DNA of 45,988 nt from Nitrospira sp. (GCA_030692565.1 JAUYAO010000035.1:1-45988); one strand, 5' to 3'. Positions 31,608 to 41,260 are shown, counted from the stretch's first letter. Numbers and translations are program-made. Notes: a model not told the origin generated them from the letters alone.

Positions 31608-33032
31608 ATGAGTGAAAGTCTCATCCAGCATCGCGCGGAAGTTCAGGGACTGGCGACCGCCATTCTCTTGCCTTCCGTCAGTGTCTTCGGCGAATCCCCT
31701 GATCGTGTACCGGGCAGTGCCGGCCCTCTGACGCAGGTTGTGGGGATTGGGCTGTTTCAGCGCGCTGTGCTCACGCTGCAACGGGCCGGCATTCGGCAAT
31801 TGATCGTGCTCGCCGGTCCGGAAGAAGACCAGCTCAAGCAGGCGTTAGGCCGGGGGCCGCGCGTGACGATTCCTGTGCGGTGGATGCCGATCAGGGAGTT
31901 TCCGCTCGACGATCCGCGCACCTGGGAGGCGATGGCGGCGGAAGTCACCGGGTTCTGTCTCGTCGCGAGCGCGCGAGGGATGTTCTCGCGGGCCTTGATC
32001 GAAAGTCTGCGCCGCGAGGTGCAGGAGGGACAGGCGATTCTGGTCGCGCACCCGGTTGCGCAGCGGGCAGCGGGAGATCGACGGGTTTCGGTCAAAGTGC
32101 AGGCCGAGCGGCTTCTCGCCCTCGGATCGTCCCGGGCCGAAGATGCGCCGCTGGTTGCGGCGGATTTGCTGGTCCTGCCGGCCAGCCTGATGGCCGCGGC
32201 GCAGGATACCCAAACACCTCCCGGCGCCCTGCCGATCAGGCGATGGCTTGAACGGGCGGCGATTGATGGACGGGTGAGGGTTCTGCGAACGGACGGGCAT
32301 CCCTCCCAGTGGTACCAGGATGTGCGGACGCAGGCCGAGGTCCCGGCGGCTGAACGGAAGCTGTTCTCCTCGCTCAAGGGCGAGTTCGAGGGATTCGTCG
32401 ATCGCTACTTCAATCGCAAGGTATCCCGCTGGTTCACTCGGTTCTTTCTGGCGGTGGGAGCCTCGCCTAATGCCATTACCATGGTGGCCACAATCGTGGG
32501 GATCCTGGCTGCCGTGGGATTCGGAATCGGGACCTATCAGGCGGCCGTCGTGGCGGCGTTGCTGTTTCAATTTGCGGCGGTGATCGATTGTTGCGATGGT
32601 GAAGTGGCCCGTCTCACGTTTACTGAGTCTGCGTTCGGCGCCTGGCTTGATATCGCGATGGACAACGTCGTGCATATGGCCATCTTCGCCGGGATTGCCG
32701 TGGGGGCGTACCAACAGACTGCCGGGCAGGCCGAGGCCTGGATTCCGCTCGCGTTGGGTGCGGCTGCCGTGCTCGGGAACGCCTCGTCCTTTGTGTTGGT
32801 GACTCGGGCCCAGAAGATCAAAGCGGCGAGCGGGTGGAAGGCGCCGGTCCATGCGGCCTGGTCCGAGTTCATGCTGAAGAATGTCGCCAGCCGTGATTTT
32901 TCGGTGATCGTCCTGATCGCGGCATTGTTGGGCAAGCTGGATTGGTTTCTCTGGATGGCCTCAGCCGGTTCCCTGGTGTTCACTGCGCTGATGCTGTGGG
33001 TGATTCGTCCGTCAGCAAGATCTCGTGCGTAG
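31608..33032 (+). CDS. CDP-alcohol phosphotransferase fused to a degenerate nucleotidyltransferase domain
   Basis: A 474-residue fusion. Residues about 15-250 resemble the cytidylyltransferase half of bifunctional IPCT-DIPPS-type proteins but lack the LAAGxGxR loop (ILLPSVSVFGESPDRVPG instead), so this half is probably inactive. Residues about 255-470 are a CDP-alcohol phosphotransferase with the complete motif D327-x2-D330-G331-x2-A334-R335-x8-G344-x3-D348-x3-D352 and several membrane helices. This family displaces CMP from a CDP- or CMP-activated headgroup by a lipid or polyol alcohol. Given the upstream genes, the donor may be CMP-AEP. The acceptor is unknown. The C-terminus (RPSARSRA) abuts a palindromic element. 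Confidence 0.72.
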   Translation: MSESLIQHRAEVQGLATAILLPSVSVFGESPDRVPGSAGPLTQVVGIGLFQRAVLTLQRAGIRQLIVLAGPEEDQLKQALGRGPRVTIPVRWMPIREFPLDDPRTWEAMAAEVTGFCLVASARGMFSRALIESLRREVQEGQAILVAHPVAQRAAGDRRVSVKVQAERLLALGSSRAEDAPLVAADLLVLPASLMAAAQDTQTPPGALPIRRWLERAAIDGRVRVLRTDGHPSQWYQDVRTQAEVPAAERKLFSSLKGEFEGFVDRYFNRKVSRWFTRFFLAVGASPNAITMVATIVGILAAVGFGIGTYQAAVVAALLFQFAAVIDCCDGEVARLTFTESAFGAWLDIAMDNVVHMAIFAGIAVGAYQQTAGQAEAWIPLALGAAAVLGNASSFVLVTRAQKIKAASGWKAPVHAAWSEFMLKNVASRDFSVIVLIAALLGKLDWFLWMASAGSLVFTALMLWVIRPSARSRA

Positions 33033-33274
33033 CGGGATGCTGAAAACTGCCCCCAGCTTCGTTCTCGGTTGCTCATTCCCCTCACTGTACGTAGGAGGCT
33101 ACTTGAGGCAAAGTAACTCTCCGCTCGCATATGATCGAAGCGAGCGGCTCAAGCGAAGCTTGGTATGTACCTCTTCGGGGGCTGCGTATCCTGCGGCCTC
33201 GGACGCGGAGAAGGCGCGCCTCGGCGCGCCGAGGGAGGGGTGGGTGAGAACCGTCGACAGTTTTGAGCATCCCG
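33033..33274. repeat. Palindromic intergenic element, copy 3
   Basis: The ends CGGGATGCTGAAAACTG (33033-33049) and CAGTTTTGAGCATCCCG (33258-33274) are inverse repeats with one mismatch, identical in kind to that of copy 2. The 77-base core near 33,101-33,177 is nearly the same as 5,387-5,463, including the CCGCTCGC/GCGAGCGG hairpin. It begins at the codon boundary of the upstream stop and contributes no gene. Confidence 0.75.
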
Positions 33275-33293
33275 AAGATAGGACTCGATCCAC

Positions 33294-34313
33294 GTGCTGA
33301 GAGTCATCCTCCTGCTCGTCGGGTTCCTCACGCTCAGTCTCATCGTCTGGCACATCGGTCCCGGGAATATCTATGACGCCGCGACCAGGCTCGGGCCGGT
33401 GGCGTTGTGCGTGATCCTCATTCCCTCCCTCGTCATGTATGCCGTCGATGCCTATGGGTGGAAGGTCACGCTTGGTCAGGCCGGCCGGCCGGTCTCGTTT
33501 CTGCGGGTTTTTGCCGTTCGCACGGCCGGTGAAGTGGTGAACATGACGACGCCGACAGCCTATGTCGGCGGCGAGCCGCTCAAAGCGTACTTGCTGCAGA
33601 AGTCCGGCGTGCCGATAGTGGAAGGGTTGGCCTCCGTCGTCATTGCCAAGACGACCATGACCATCGCTCAGGTGTTGTTCATTCTCTTAGGAATTGCGTT
33701 GGGCTTCTGGATATTGGGCGCGCAGGGTTCGTCGGGGCAAATCGTGGCGGCAGGGTTGCTGAGCATCGGGCTGTTGGCCTTCGGAACCATGGCGTTTGTG
33801 TTCGTGCAACGGCGCGGCCTCTTTACCTGGATCCTGGAGACGCTGCGGAAGTTCGGTGTGCGGATCGGCTTTCTTGAAGCACGGGAAGACAAGCTGCGGG
33901 CGCTTGATCAGACGATTCTGAATTTCTATACCCGGCACCAGGCGGCGTTCTATGCGTCCACTGGTTTGTACTTCCTGGGGTGGTTGGCTGAGGCGCTGGA
34001 AGTGTTCGTCATCATCTACTTCCTCGGAGGCCCCGCCGATGTATGGTCGGCAATCTCGATCGGAGCCCTCTCCGGTTTCATCAAAGGCGGGACGTTCTTC
34101 ATTCCCGGCAGCCTGGGTGCGCAGGATGGCGGCAATCTGCTGTTGCTCCAAGCCTTCGGCTATTCCGATGTCACAGGGATTACCTTTGCACTGCTGCGAC
34201 GATTCCGCGAGTTGGTGTGGATCGGGATCGGGCTGCTGTGTCTCTCGCTGATGGGCAAGCAAGCAGGCGTTGCTCAGAAAGGTTCTTCCAAGGAAGCTTC
34301 GCGAGGGAATTGA
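33294..34313 (+). CDS. Flippase-like membrane protein (LPG_synthase_TM / UPF0104)
   Basis: A 339-residue inner-membrane protein with about eight hydrophobic segments and the family pattern of the LPG synthase membrane domain: TAGEVVNMTTPTAYVGGEP near residue 80, SVVIAKTTMTIAQ and a C-terminal FIKGGTFFIPGSLGAQDGG. Members act as, or resemble, flippases for lipids or lipid-linked sugars. It starts at GTG 33294 with AGGAC upstream, just beyond the palindromic element. In this locus it may flip the phosphonate or sugar lipid; that is inference. Confidence 0.78.
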   Translation: MLRVILLLVGFLTLSLIVWHIGPGNIYDAATRLGPVALCVILIPSLVMYAVDAYGWKVTLGQAGRPVSFLRVFAVRTAGEVVNMTTPTAYVGGEPLKAYLLQKSGVPIVEGLASVVIAKTTMTIAQVLFILLGIALGFWILGAQGSSGQIVAAGLLSIGLLAFGTMAFVFVQRRGLFTWILETLRKFGVRIGFLEAREDKLRALDQTILNFYTRHQAAFYASTGLYFLGWLAEALEVFVIIYFLGGPADVWSAISIGALSGFIKGGTFFIPGSLGAQDGGNLLLLQAFGYSDVTGITFALLRRFRELVWIGIGLLCLSLMGKQAGVAQKGSSKEASRGN

Positions 34314-34550
34314 CGTGAGGGCGGAAAGTAACCAATTGTATTCCCGCTTCTCAGGCTGTGAAGCGGGGTAAGGGCCCTCCCTGGGAGCCGGTTTCTTCAG
34401 TACCAAAGGTGGGCTTGTTGTCTGGGCCTTCTTCCTCTACCCTTCGAGCTAACTTCTTAACGGGGCTCCTGACCGGCGGAGGGGCAAAACCCCGCAGTGT
34501 GTCACTGCGCATGTATCTCTGCGCGCTGAGCCAAAGGGGCCACCAGGATA
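34314..34550 (+). other. 237-bp leader with stable hairpins, upstream of the glycan genes
   Basis: Three local hairpins are visible: CCCGCTTC/GAAGCGGG (34343-34367), GGGG-CAAAA-CCCC (34481-34493) and GCAGTG-TGT-CACTGC (34494-34508). The last two are adjacent and could stack. No gene fits; an RNA leader or attenuator for the downstream operon is possible but not established. Confidence 0.4.
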
Positions 34551-35627
34551 ATGAATGCCAGAGTATCAGCTTCGCCTTTAACCGTTGCGGTCATCGTGCC
34601 TGTCTACAACGGGGGCGAGCGATTTCATGCGAGCTTGAAATCGATCAGGCAGACGGTGCCTCCGCCGGATGAACTCATCGTAATCGGCGATGGGGATACC
34701 GACGGGTCCTCGCAGTACGCAGAGGCGGCCGGCGTGACCCTGTATCGCTTTCCCCAACCGGGAGGGCCCGGTCGCGCCAGGAATCTCGGCGCATCGAAGG
34801 CAACCTCGGATCTGCTCTTCTTCATCGATGCAGACGTAACCGTGCCTGAGAAGGCGATTGAGCAGGTAAGGGACATCTTTGCTCGGCATCCTGAGATAGC
34901 TGCCATGATCGGGTCCTATGACGATCAACCGGGGGAAGCGAATTTTCTTTCACAGTACAGGAATCTCCTGCACCATTACGTCCATCAGAATGGCCGGGAG
35001 GAGGCCTCAACGTTTTGGGGCGCCTGCGGGGCGATCCGGCGGGAGGTCTTTCTCGCGATGGGCGGATTCGATGAAACGTATCGCAAGCCCTCCATCGAAG
35101 ATATTGAATTGGGCTACCGCCTCACACGAGCCGGTCACAGGATTCGGCTCTGTAAATCCATTCAGGTCAAACATTGGAAACGCTGGACGATCGGGTCGAT
35201 GCTCCAGGCTGACTTTTTTCAGCGGGCCGTGCCATGGACACAGCTGATTCACCGGCATCAAGGCTTTGTGAACGATTTGAATATCGGCATCTCCGGGCGC
35301 GTGAGCGTGATGTTGGCAGCTGGACTTCTCGGCGCACTCATGCTGTCTCCCTGGCAGCCGCTTTTCTTGGTCGGGGCTGCCATGATGGGGGTGATGCTCT
35401 TTTCCCTCAATGCCCGGCTCTACCGGTTTTTCCTGGAGAAGCGAGGGCTCCGATTCGCTGCGCAAACCGTCCCGTGGCACTGGTTGTATTTTCTGTATAG
35501 CGGAGTCGCCTTCGCCGTCGGGACGGTGTGTTATTTCGCAAAGGGTGAAGGGGAGCTTAGGGGGCCTGCTTCCCTGGTCACGCAAGACGCACGACGCGCA
35601 AGATCACGAGTGGAGAAACGCGAATGA
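34551..35627 (+). CDS. Glycosyltransferase family 2, membrane-anchored
   Basis: A 358-residue GT2 enzyme. The nucleotide-sugar pocket shows [14 protein letters not shown] (residues 12-25), the metal DxD is D93-A-D95 in [11 protein letters not shown], and [12 protein letters not shown] plus [10 protein letters not shown] give the acceptor/catalytic region. Two or three membrane helices lie at about 265-330. Expected to add a sugar at the cytoplasmic face. The start at ATG 34551 has AGGA close ahead. Its stop overlaps the flavoprotein start (ATGA), so they form an operon. Confidence 0.82.
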   Translation: MNARVSASPLTVAVIVPVYNGGERFHASLKSIRQTVPPPDELIVIGDGDTDGSSQYAEAAGVTLYRFPQPGGPGRARNLGASKATSDLLFFIDADVTVPEKAIEQVRDIFARHPEIAAMIGSYDDQPGEANFLSQYRNLLHHYVHQNGREEASTFWGACGAIRREVFLAMGGFDETYRKPSIEDIELGYRLTRAGHRIRLCKSIQVKHWKRWTIGSMLQADFFQRAVPWTQLIHRHQGFVNDLNIGISGRVSVMLAAGLLGALMLSPWQPLFLVGAAMMGVMLFSLNARLYRFFLEKRGLRFAAQTVPWHWLYFLYSGVAFAVGTVCYFAKGEGELRGPASLVTQDARRARSRVEKRE

Positions 35628-37465
35628 GCCAAGAGTCTTCTATTATCATCGGGGCAGGGCCGGCAGGGCTCACGGCCGCCTACGAGTTGGGCAAGCGGGG
35701 CATGACGTCTACCGTGCTCGAGGCGAGCGATCAGGTCGGGGGAATCTCGAAAACCGTCAACTATCGCGGGTATCGGTTTGATATCGGCGGACATCGATTC
35801 TTCTCCAAAGTCCCCCTTATCAATGAACTGTGGCACGAAATTCTCGGAGAGGAGTTCTTGCTGCGTCCGCGCATCTCCCGCATCTATTACAATCAACACT
35901 TCTTTGACTACCCTCTCAAACCGCTGAATGCGCTGGCCGGTCTCGGCCCGTTGGAATCGTTTCTGATCGGCCTCAGCTACATCAAGGCCAAGTTCTTCCA
36001 CATCCAGGATGAGAAAACATTCGAGCAGTGGGTGTCCAACCGATTCGGGTATCGGCTGTACAGCATTTTCTTCAAGACCTACACAGAGAAGGTCTGGGGA
36101 ATTCCGTGCCACGAGATCTCAGCGGACTGGGCGGCGCAACGCATCAAGAACCTCTCTCTGAAACAAGCCGTGCGGAATGCGCTGTTCGGAGCCAAACAGG
36201 GCATGGACGGGTCGACATTGACCTCTCTGATCGAGCAATTTCACTATCCCCGCTTTGGTCCGGGGTTGATGTGGGAACGGTGCCGCGGTTTGATCGAAAG
36301 TCAGGGCTCTCAGACGATCCAAGGCGTGAAAGTGGAACGTGTCAGGCATCGTCACGGTGTGGTTGACTGTGTTCAGGGGCAAGGCGCGGCCGGTGAGTCG
36401 CTGGAGTATGATGGTCGGCACTTCGTGTCGACCATGCCGCTACGGGAACTGGTGCAGGCCCTGGATCCTTTGCCGCCGGAGGATGTGCTCAAAGCCGCAC
36501 AAGCTCTCCGTTACCGGGATTACCTGACGGTAGTACTGGTCATCGATCGCGAGTCCGTCTTCCCCGACAATTGGCTCTACGTGCATTCGCCGGAGGTCAA
36601 GCTCGGGCGGATTCAGAATTACAAAAACTGGAGTCCCTATATGGTACCGGACGCCTCACGGACCTCACTGGGATTGGAATATTTCTTGTGGGATACGGAT
36701 GATATGTGGACGTGGTCGGATGAGCGCCTCATTGAACTGGGCATTCGCGAATGCGCGCAAATCGGCCTCATCGATCCGCGGGAAGTCAAAGACGGGACGG
36801 TCGTGCGGATGGAGAAGGCCTATCCGGTCTACGACCAGACGTATCAAGACAGTGTCGCCACGATCCGTCGCTATCTGGAGACCTTCTCGAATCTGCAGAC
36901 CATCGGGCGAAACGGATTGCATCGCTATAACAATCAAGACCACTCCATGCTGACCGGTGTGTATGCGGCCGGGAACATTCTCGGTGGCAAGCGCGATGTC
37001 TGGGCAGTCAACACAGAAAAGGAATATCACGAAGAAGAACGAGCGACTCAGCCAAATGCCGGAGATCGGCTGGTGCCGACGCGAGTCTCCGTCTCGGTCG
37101 ATGAGGCGGTAGGGGAAGCTGAAGACGTCGTGATCGAAGTCGCGTTTGCGAACATAGATCCGCTCGCCTTGGGGATAGCCGTCGGCGTGGTGAGCAGTTT
37201 CGGGATATTCATGGCCTCGGCCGTCTTGTTACTGAGAGGCGGGGCTGCGCCTGGTCCAAACTTGTCGTTGCTCGGGAACTACCTGTTCGGGTTTGAAGTC
37301 ACGTGGGCAGGCGCGGTGATCGGGTTAGTCGAAGCAGGGCTGTTGGGGTTTGTAGTGGGGGCACTTGCGGCCGGACTCAGAAATTGGACGCTTACGGGCT
37401 ACGCAAAATTCGTTCGGTGGCGCGCAGAGCGGGATGACCGGCGCCATCTTCTCGACAAGATGTAA
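35624..37465 (+). CDS. UDP-galactopyranose-mutase-like FAD protein with C-terminal membrane module
   Basis: A 613-residue flavoprotein. The FAD-binding start is [20 protein letters not shown] (about 8-27) with a downstream [19 protein letters not shown] typical of this COG1232-like group, and ends in a [11 protein letters not shown] block. The family includes UDP-galactopyranose mutases and related amine-oxidase-fold enzymes. Residues about 511-590 are an added two-helix segment ([18 protein letters not shown], later [20 protein letters not shown]) that recurs in the next gene. It is therefore probably membrane-tethered. Substrate undecided. Confidence 0.7.
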   Translation: MSQESSIIIGAGPAGLTAAYELGKRGMTSTVLEASDQVGGISKTVNYRGYRFDIGGHRFFSKVPLINELWHEILGEEFLLRPRISRIYYNQHFFDYPLKPLNALAGLGPLESFLIGLSYIKAKFFHIQDEKTFEQWVSNRFGYRLYSIFFKTYTEKVWGIPCHEISADWAAQRIKNLSLKQAVRNALFGAKQGMDGSTLTSLIEQFHYPRFGPGLMWERCRGLIESQGSQTIQGVKVERVRHRHGVVDCVQGQGAAGESLEYDGRHFVSTMPLRELVQALDPLPPEDVLKAAQALRYRDYLTVVLVIDRESVFPDNWLYVHSPEVKLGRIQNYKNWSPYMVPDASRTSLGLEYFLWDTDDMWTWSDERLIELGIRECAQIGLIDPREVKDGTVVRMEKAYPVYDQTYQDSVATIRRYLETFSNLQTIGRNGLHRYNNQDHSMLTGVYAAGNILGGKRDVWAVNTEKEYHEEERATQPNAGDRLVPTRVSVSVDEAVGEAEDVVIEVAFANIDPLALGIAVGVVSSFGIFMASAVLLLRGGAAPGPNLSLLGNYLFGFEVTWAGAVIGLVEAGLLGFVVGALAAGLRNWTLTGYAKFVRWRAERDDRRHLLDKM

Positions 37466-37494
37466 TCCATTTCAGAAGAAAGGCGGTGGCTGTG

Positions 37495-37803
37495 ATGAAA
37501 CCGCACGTGAAGCAGACAGAAGAAGTGAGCCATACTCTCGCGCAGATCAAGGCGGATGCGCTGGCGTTGGTTTGCGGGCTGATCGGGGGAGCGGGGCTCT
37601 TCACGATGACGGCGTGGCTGGTCATTAAAGATGGTCCTCAGGCGGGGCAGCATCTTCAGCTGCTTTCGAACTATTTTGTCGGGTATTCCGTGAGTTGGCC
37701 AGGTGCATTTGTCGGATTGCTATATGGAGCCATCACGGGAGGGGCGATCGGGTGGCTGGTTGGGCGGATTTACAATGCGGTGGTGGATGCCCGCAAGAAG
37801 TAG
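37495..37803 (+). CDS. Small two-helix membrane protein, homologue of the flavoprotein tail
   Basis: A 102-residue membrane protein. It shares an ordered pattern with residues about 511-590 of the preceding flavoprotein: ALALVCGLIGGAGLF against [15 protein letters not shown] and LLSNYFVGYSVSWPGAFVGL against [20 protein letters not shown]. Two membrane helices are predicted. The start is ATG 37495; GTG 37486 and GTG 37492 are possible. It may be a partner or a duplicated anchor. Family unrecognised. Confidence 0.65.
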   Translation: MKPHVKQTEEVSHTLAQIKADALALVCGLIGGAGLFTMTAWLVIKDGPQAGQHLQLLSNYFVGYSVSWPGAFVGLLYGAITGGAIGWLVGRIYNAVVDARKK

Positions 37804-37821
37804 CGTGAACCAGGGCCTCTG

Positions 37822-39648
37822 GTGAAGCCAAGCGTGGAGAATATGTGGCATCCGTTGCGGCGGGAACTGAGTAAGGAGCGGCCGGTCTATGCGATCCTCG
37901 GATTGCTGGTCCTTGCCCTATGGCTCCCTCGCTTTCAGGGCCCGATCGATCTCCGATGGGATGGAGGCGTGTACTATGTGCTCGGGACGTCGCTCGCCGA
38001 GGGGAAGGGATACCGGCTGCTCAACGAGCCCGGCGAGATCCAGGCCAATCAGTACCCTCCGCTACTTCCGCTGATCATTGCTGCGCATCAGCTCGTCCTC
38101 GGGACGAGCGACCCGCTTGTCGTCGGCCCTTGGCTTCGACTCTGGTCCTTCGTCCTATTTGCGGCGTATATCATGGCAGTCCATTGGCTGCTCCGGCATT
38201 ACCTCTCGAAGCATTATGCTTTTTGGGGGAGTGCGATCTGTCTGTTGAGTGTCCAGACGTACATGCTGTCAGACTTATGTTTCCCAGACGTACTTTTTGG
38301 TCTCTTGACGGTCGGATTCCTGCTCGTGCATCCGACTGAAGGGCGAATGCCCTCGAAATGGTTGGCGGGTGCGTTTGCCATTGTGGCGTTTGCGGCACGC
38401 ACAGCAGGAATCGCGCTGCTTGCAACCTGGGTGGCTGAGGGCCTTTTGAAGAAGGAGTGGAAGACTGCTGTCATTCGGGCCGTGGTGTCATTAGTCCCTG
38501 TTGTCGCTTGGTTTTCCTATGTTCATATAGTTGAAACCAGCACGGAGTACGAGCATCCGGCCTATGCGTATCAGCGTGCCGATTACATGTTCTACAACGT
38601 GAGTTACGCAAGAAACGTTTCGCTTAATGACCCCTTTGATCCAGCGCTAGGGTATTCAACGGTTTTGGATCGGATCAATCGGGTCATCCAGAATGTGATG
38701 GTGGAGCCGAGATACATAGGGGAATCCGTGAGCTCAACGAAACGCCTGTGGGAAATAGAGTGGGAGACGATCTATAGGCTAACCGGAATGCATTTGGGGC
38801 CGTCCTGGATTGTTGACATCCCATTATTTGCGCTGGGGGGGCTTGTTCTTTTAGGGACTGGCATTCTTGCCGCCCAACGACACGTCATCATCCCGCTTTG
38901 TGTGGTGAGTTATCTATTGATGCTGTGCCTCACACCATGGCCAGGGCAATTTAGTCGATATCTGATTCCGATCGTCCCGTTGCTGGCACTGTCCTTATGC
39001 ACCACCATCATGTGGCTGCTCTGTTGGCTTCGGCAAGGCCGTTCGGCAATATGGAAAGTGGTGAGCCGTACGGTTGTTTATTTGGTTGTTACCGGAGTCA
39101 TTGGGCAACAAGTCATCACAGTTGGCGCGGTATATGCCATGAGGCATCAAGTCGTGCGCTATGACACTCGTCAAGGGAATACAGTCGCCTATCGTCTCTT
39201 TTTCTATATGGATGCTTTCCGCGCGTTAGATGCGGGTCTTGATTGGGTGATGGCGCATGCCAAGCGAAGTGACGTCATTGCCGTGTCGATGCCCCATTGG
39301 GTCTATCTTCGAACGGGGAACAAAACCGTGATGCCTCCGTTTGAATCGGACCCCATCAAGGCCGTGCAACTCTTGGAGTCAGTGCCGGTCACCTATCTGA
39401 TTCTTGACGAGGGCTTGGCCATTGATAGCAAACGCTTTATGAAAAGTGTAGTCGAGGGTTTCCCTGATCGCTGGAAACGCGTCTACAGTGATGACGTCGT
39501 GACAGAAACCGGAGCGCGACATGAGCAGGCGTTCGAAATTTATGAGCACGTTCGTCCTGGCTCAGTCATCGTGCAGCCTGAGACGGGATTGCTGCCTCTC
39601 ATGCCTGAGAACGCTCGCAGCGAAAAGGAGCGTCATGAAGTCGGCTGA
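37822..39648 (+). CDS. Membrane glycosyltransferase, GT39/ArnT-like
   Basis: A 608-residue multi-spanning protein. After one N-terminal segment (ILGLLVLALWLP) comes the loop PIDLRWDGGVYYVLGTSLAEG with an aspartate in the place expected for lipid-linked sugar transferases, then about ten helices and a C-terminal soluble domain. ArnT/PMT-like enzymes use polyprenyl-phosphate sugars on the periplasmic side. The GTG at 37822 begins 19 bases after the upstream stop. Its last 14 bases overlap the next gene. Codon use is more AT-rich in the middle (38,500-39,500) than in neighbours. Confidence 0.72.
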   Translation: MKPSVENMWHPLRRELSKERPVYAILGLLVLALWLPRFQGPIDLRWDGGVYYVLGTSLAEGKGYRLLNEPGEIQANQYPPLLPLIIAAHQLVLGTSDPLVVGPWLRLWSFVLFAAYIMAVHWLLRHYLSKHYAFWGSAICLLSVQTYMLSDLCFPDVLFGLLTVGFLLVHPTEGRMPSKWLAGAFAIVAFAARTAGIALLATWVAEGLLKKEWKTAVIRAVVSLVPVVAWFSYVHIVETSTEYEHPAYAYQRADYMFYNVSYARNVSLNDPFDPALGYSTVLDRINRVIQNVMVEPRYIGESVSSTKRLWEIEWETIYRLTGMHLGPSWIVDIPLFALGGLVLLGTGILAAQRHVIIPLCVVSYLLMLCLTPWPGQFSRYLIPIVPLLALSLCTTIMWLLCWLRQGRSAIWKVVSRTVVYLVVTGVIGQQVITVGAVYAMRHQVVRYDTRQGNTVAYRLFFYMDAFRALDAGLDWVMAHAKRSDVIAVSMPHWVYLRTGNKTVMPPFESDPIKAVQLLESVPVTYLILDEGLAIDSKRFMKSVVEGFPDRWKRVYSDDVVTETGARHEQAFEIYEHVRPGSVIVQPETGLLPLMPENARSEKERHEVG

Positions 39649-41260
39649 TATGATTGCGCCGGAAACGTCGCCGGTTTTCGTGAAAGCTTGGCAATGGGCC
39701 GAGGACTCTGCGGAAGCTTTTCGAGGGCTGTGCGACCGGCGCAGGATGTGGCTGTTGGCGGCGGTCTCGCTCGTGTATTTCACGGCGACAAGCCTGCTGG
39801 CCTCGCGCAAGCCCATGTGGAACGATGAACTGTTCACGTACTTTATCGCCCAGGCACCCACGCTCTCCGGTATCTGGTCCGCGCTCCTCACTGGGGCAGA
39901 TCAGACGCCATTCCCGTTCTACGTGCTGACTCGCTGGTCGCTTGGCCTGTTCGGTATCAATGAATGGGCCCTGCGTTTGCCGGAAGTGATCGGGGTGTGG
40001 GTGGCGGGGCTCTGTCTCTTTCACATCGTTGCACGCCAAACTGAGGCATTGTATGGATTCGTCGCGATGGTATTTCTCTTTGTGACGGGCGCGAATTTGT
40101 ACAGCTACGAAGCAAGGCCGTACGGATTGGTGTTGGCCTTTTCCTCCCTCGCCTGGCTGTGCTGGCTACAGGCAACGTCCGGTCGATCCCGGAAACTTTC
40201 CGTCCCGGGGCTTGCGGCGAGTCTGGCTGCCGCTGTGTGCAGCCACTACTATGCTGTATTTGTGTTTATTCCGCTCGGAGTCGGGGAGCTCGTGCGTTCA
40301 GCGGTTCGACGTCGTATAGATTGGCCGATCTGGTATGCAATGCTGGGCGCGTTATCCCCGTTGCTGTTCTTGGCGCCCCTCATTCAACAAGCGAGAACTT
40401 ATTCCCAAGGGTTTTGGGCTCGGCCGAGTTTGCAGTCGCTCCCGGATGCCTATTCAGCCCTGCTCATGCCGACGCCCTTGCTGGCGCTGGCCGTCTTGAT
40501 TCTAAGTGGGCTCTATTCCCTCTCGCTTTCAGGGAAGTTGCGCCCTCAGGCTGCCGCCAGTTACTCTCTTGCCCCTCTCCACGAAGGTGTGGTGGCCGCA
40601 GGGTTTGTCGCACTCCCGATCATCGCTGTACTGGCGACCATGCTGACGACTGGGGCATTCACGTTTCGGTATGCCTTGCCCGCTGTGCTTGGAGTCAGTG
40701 TGCTCGTGGCCGTGGCTATAGCGCGGCTCTTTCAAGGGCATGCTGTTGTGGGGGTCGCGATTCTTCTTTTGTCGTGCGCGGGATTCGGCCTGTTGTCCGC
40801 TCGCAACCTGCAAGGTGCGACGGAAGCGTCCTTTGGGAAAGTCTATGAGTTGATCGGACGTGAATCGATTACGAGTTTGCCCGTCGTGGTGTCCGATGCT
40901 CATTCGTTCATGATGTTGTCTCACTATGCTCCCCGTGAACTGTCGTCCCGACTGGTTTATCTGGCAGATCCTCAAGCATCGTTGCGGCATCTCGGGCATG
41001 ACACGGTCGATCGAGGGATTTTGGATCTCAGGCCGTGGTTTGGTTTTCATATCGAAGACTTTTCTCGCTATCTTGAGGCGCACCCGAAGTTCTTTGTGTA
41101 TCTGAACGGTGGGCGTCACGGGAATCTCACCTGGCTTCTCACAGAGCTGGTATCGGCACCAGTCGCGATTGAATTGCGCGCGAAGGTCGATGATCACTTG
41201 TTATTCCTTGTCAGGAGCAAGGCTATCTCGTCGGCCGTATCCTGGGAGTCTCAACCATGA
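39635..41260 (+). CDS. Membrane glycosyltransferase, GT39/ArnT-like
   Basis: A 541-residue multi-spanning protein. It has the PMT-type first loop SRKPMWNDELFTYFIAQ, with the Asp-Glu pair after Trp typical for the family, then a second loop QTPFPFYVLTRWSLGLFG. About eleven hydrophobic segments precede a C-terminal soluble part. The ATG at 39635 has AAGGAG four bases upstream and overlaps the previous gene; upstream in-frame starts lie deep inside that gene. Its stop overlaps the next GT2 gene (ATGA). Probably transfers a sugar from a polyprenyl phosphate. Confidence 0.75.
   Translation: MKSADMIAPETSPVFVKAWQWAEDSAEAFRGLCDRRRMWLLAAVSLVYFTATSLLASRKPMWNDELFTYFIAQAPTLSGIWSALLTGADQTPFPFYVLTRWSLGLFGINEWALRLPEVIGVWVAGLCLFHIVARQTEALYGFVAMVFLFVTGANLYSYEARPYGLVLAFSSLAWLCWLQATSGRSRKLSVPGLAASLAAAVCSHYYAVFVFIPLGVGELVRSAVRRRIDWPIWYAMLGALSPLLFLAPLIQQARTYSQGFWARPSLQSLPDAYSALLMPTPLLALAVLILSGLYSLSLSGKLRPQAAASYSLAPLHEGVVAAGFVALPIIAVLATMLTTGAFTFRYALPAVLGVSVLVAVAIARLFQGHAVVGVAILLLSCAGFGLLSARNLQGATEASFGKVYELIGRESITSLPVVVSDAHSFMMLSHYAPRELSSRLVYLADPQASLRHLGHDTVDRGILDLRPWFGFHIEDFSRYLEAHPKFFVYLNGGRHGNLTWLLTELVSAPVAIELRAKVDDHLLFLVRSKAISSAVSWESQP

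Noticed and set aside
34500-34570. Possible TPP (THI-box) riboswitch from GCTGAG and GGATAATG-like words
   Set aside because: The two words are present, but the paired helices and the conserved core between them do not fit, and the second word contains the start codon.
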